Positions 14,005 through 14,254 of a stretch of DNA of 14,254 nt are shown here, in pieces (position 1 is the stretch's first letter; every line of letters begins with the position of its first letter). The notes beneath the pieces are model-generated. The model was not told the DNA's origin. It saw only the letters and a program-made list of their open reading frames with translations, and searched no databases. The stretch spans positions 1-14,254 of the forward strand of contig JAEULX010000247.1 of the NCBI GenBank assembly GCA_016793685.1, in the 5' to 3' direction. A program made the translations under genes and the position numbers. This DNA is from Bradyrhizobiaceae bacterium (lineage in GTDB: Bacteria; Pseudomonadota; Alphaproteobacteria; Rhizobiales; Xanthobacteraceae).

Positions 14005-14151
14005 ATGACCATTTTCCAGCGAAGCGGAACCGGTTCGCCATCGAAAATGCGGCCGCGCACGGATCGGCCGCGCACGGATCGGCCGCGCACGGATCGGCCG
14101 CGCGCGCTTAGCTAAAGCGAACTCCGGTTCTGTCGAAACGGAATTCGCTCG
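14005..14151 (-). repeat. Dispersed palindromic element, copy 5, expanded by tandem repeats
   Basis: In reverse orientation, like copy 3. The first block at 14009-14050 has ATTTTCCAGCGAAGCGG, ACCGGTTCGCC and GAAAATGCG. The second block at 14117-14148 is a stem, GCGAACTCCG (14117-14126) pairing with CGGAATTCGC (14139-14148) at nine of ten positions. Between the blocks lies a short tandem array not found in the other copies. Confidence 0.6.
14050..14109 (+). repeat. 15-bp tandem repeat array
   Basis: Three identical 15-base units, CGGCCGCGCACGGAT, occupy 14050-14094, followed by a fourth unit that matches for its first nine bases and then drifts. It lies in the variable middle of repeat copy 5. 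The unit length would keep a reading frame, but no supported gene crosses it. Confidence 0.9.
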
Positions 14152-14254
14152 CGTTGGTCGCTATGTTGATTCGCCTGTCGGCACGGAAACGGGCGAACCG
14201 CGGCGTCAGCACGCGATCTGGCCGCAGCGCGCCCAATTCACCTTCTGCTTGAGG

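Noticed and set aside
14050..14109. CRISPR-like array
   Set aside because: The 15-base units are directly adjacent with no spacers, so it is a simple tandem repeat.
14206..14254. Possible 3' end of a minus-strand gene entering from the right edge
   Set aside because: Only about 15 residues ending in a TGA codon, with no recognisable motif. Too short to support a gene.

Overview
The window looks like chromosomal DNA of a GC-rich alphaproteobacterium of the order Hyphomicrobiales, probably near Bradyrhizobium, Rhodopseudomonas, Pseudolabrys or Xanthobacteraceae. The evidence is an F1FO-ATPase inhibitor zeta (DUF1476) gene next to purC, a purC-purS-purQ cluster, a cysteine-poor DksA, a FlaF flagellin regulator, a CtrA-type TTAA-N7-TTAA box, and a roughly 100-bp dispersed repeat that I associate from memory with this group. 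Genus cannot be fixed from sequence reading alone.

Layout. (1) 1-1222, plus strand: the 3' end of a 4-oxalomesaconate hydratase-like amidohydrolase, then a protein of the 4,5-dihydroxyphthalate decarboxylase/PBP2 superfamily, suggesting the edge of an aromatic-acid (protocatechuate 4,5-cleavage) locus. (2) 1223-1848: a lone flaF behind a CtrA-like box. (3) 2219-3064: a MoxR-type AAA+ ATPase bounded on both sides by copies of the dispersed repeat. (4) 3184-4713, minus: a DUF2235 alpha/beta-hydrolase with a LecA-like C-terminal domain. (5) 4878-5976, minus: an isoprenylcysteine methyltransferase-family membrane protein, then dksA. (6) 6246-10191, minus: two complete kup potassium transporter genes in tandem, each with its own near-identical promoter. 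(7) 10708-11349, plus: a glutathione S-transferase. (8) 11476-13358, minus: purQ, purS and purC, transcribed purC to purQ. (9) 13613-13936, plus: the ATPase zeta subunit, divergent from purC. The last 318 bases are non-coding and repeat-rich.

Functional links. PurC performs step 7 (SAICAR synthesis) of de novo purine synthesis, and PurS and PurQ are two of the three subunits of the FGAM synthase; the third, purL, is not in the window. The two Kup proteins are parallel low-affinity K+ importers. The remaining genes look like independent transcription units separated by repeat elements rather than one multi-gene system.

The most unusual items are the five copies of the dispersed palindromic element (one supplies the stop codon of the DUF2235 gene, one carries a nested hairpin, one carries a 15-bp tandem expansion), the DUF2235-lectin-like fusion, the duplicated kup promoter module, and the CtrA box before an isolated flaF. 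I see no phage, IS transposase, CRISPR, rRNA or tRNA gene, and no clear evidence for a wholly new multi-gene system.
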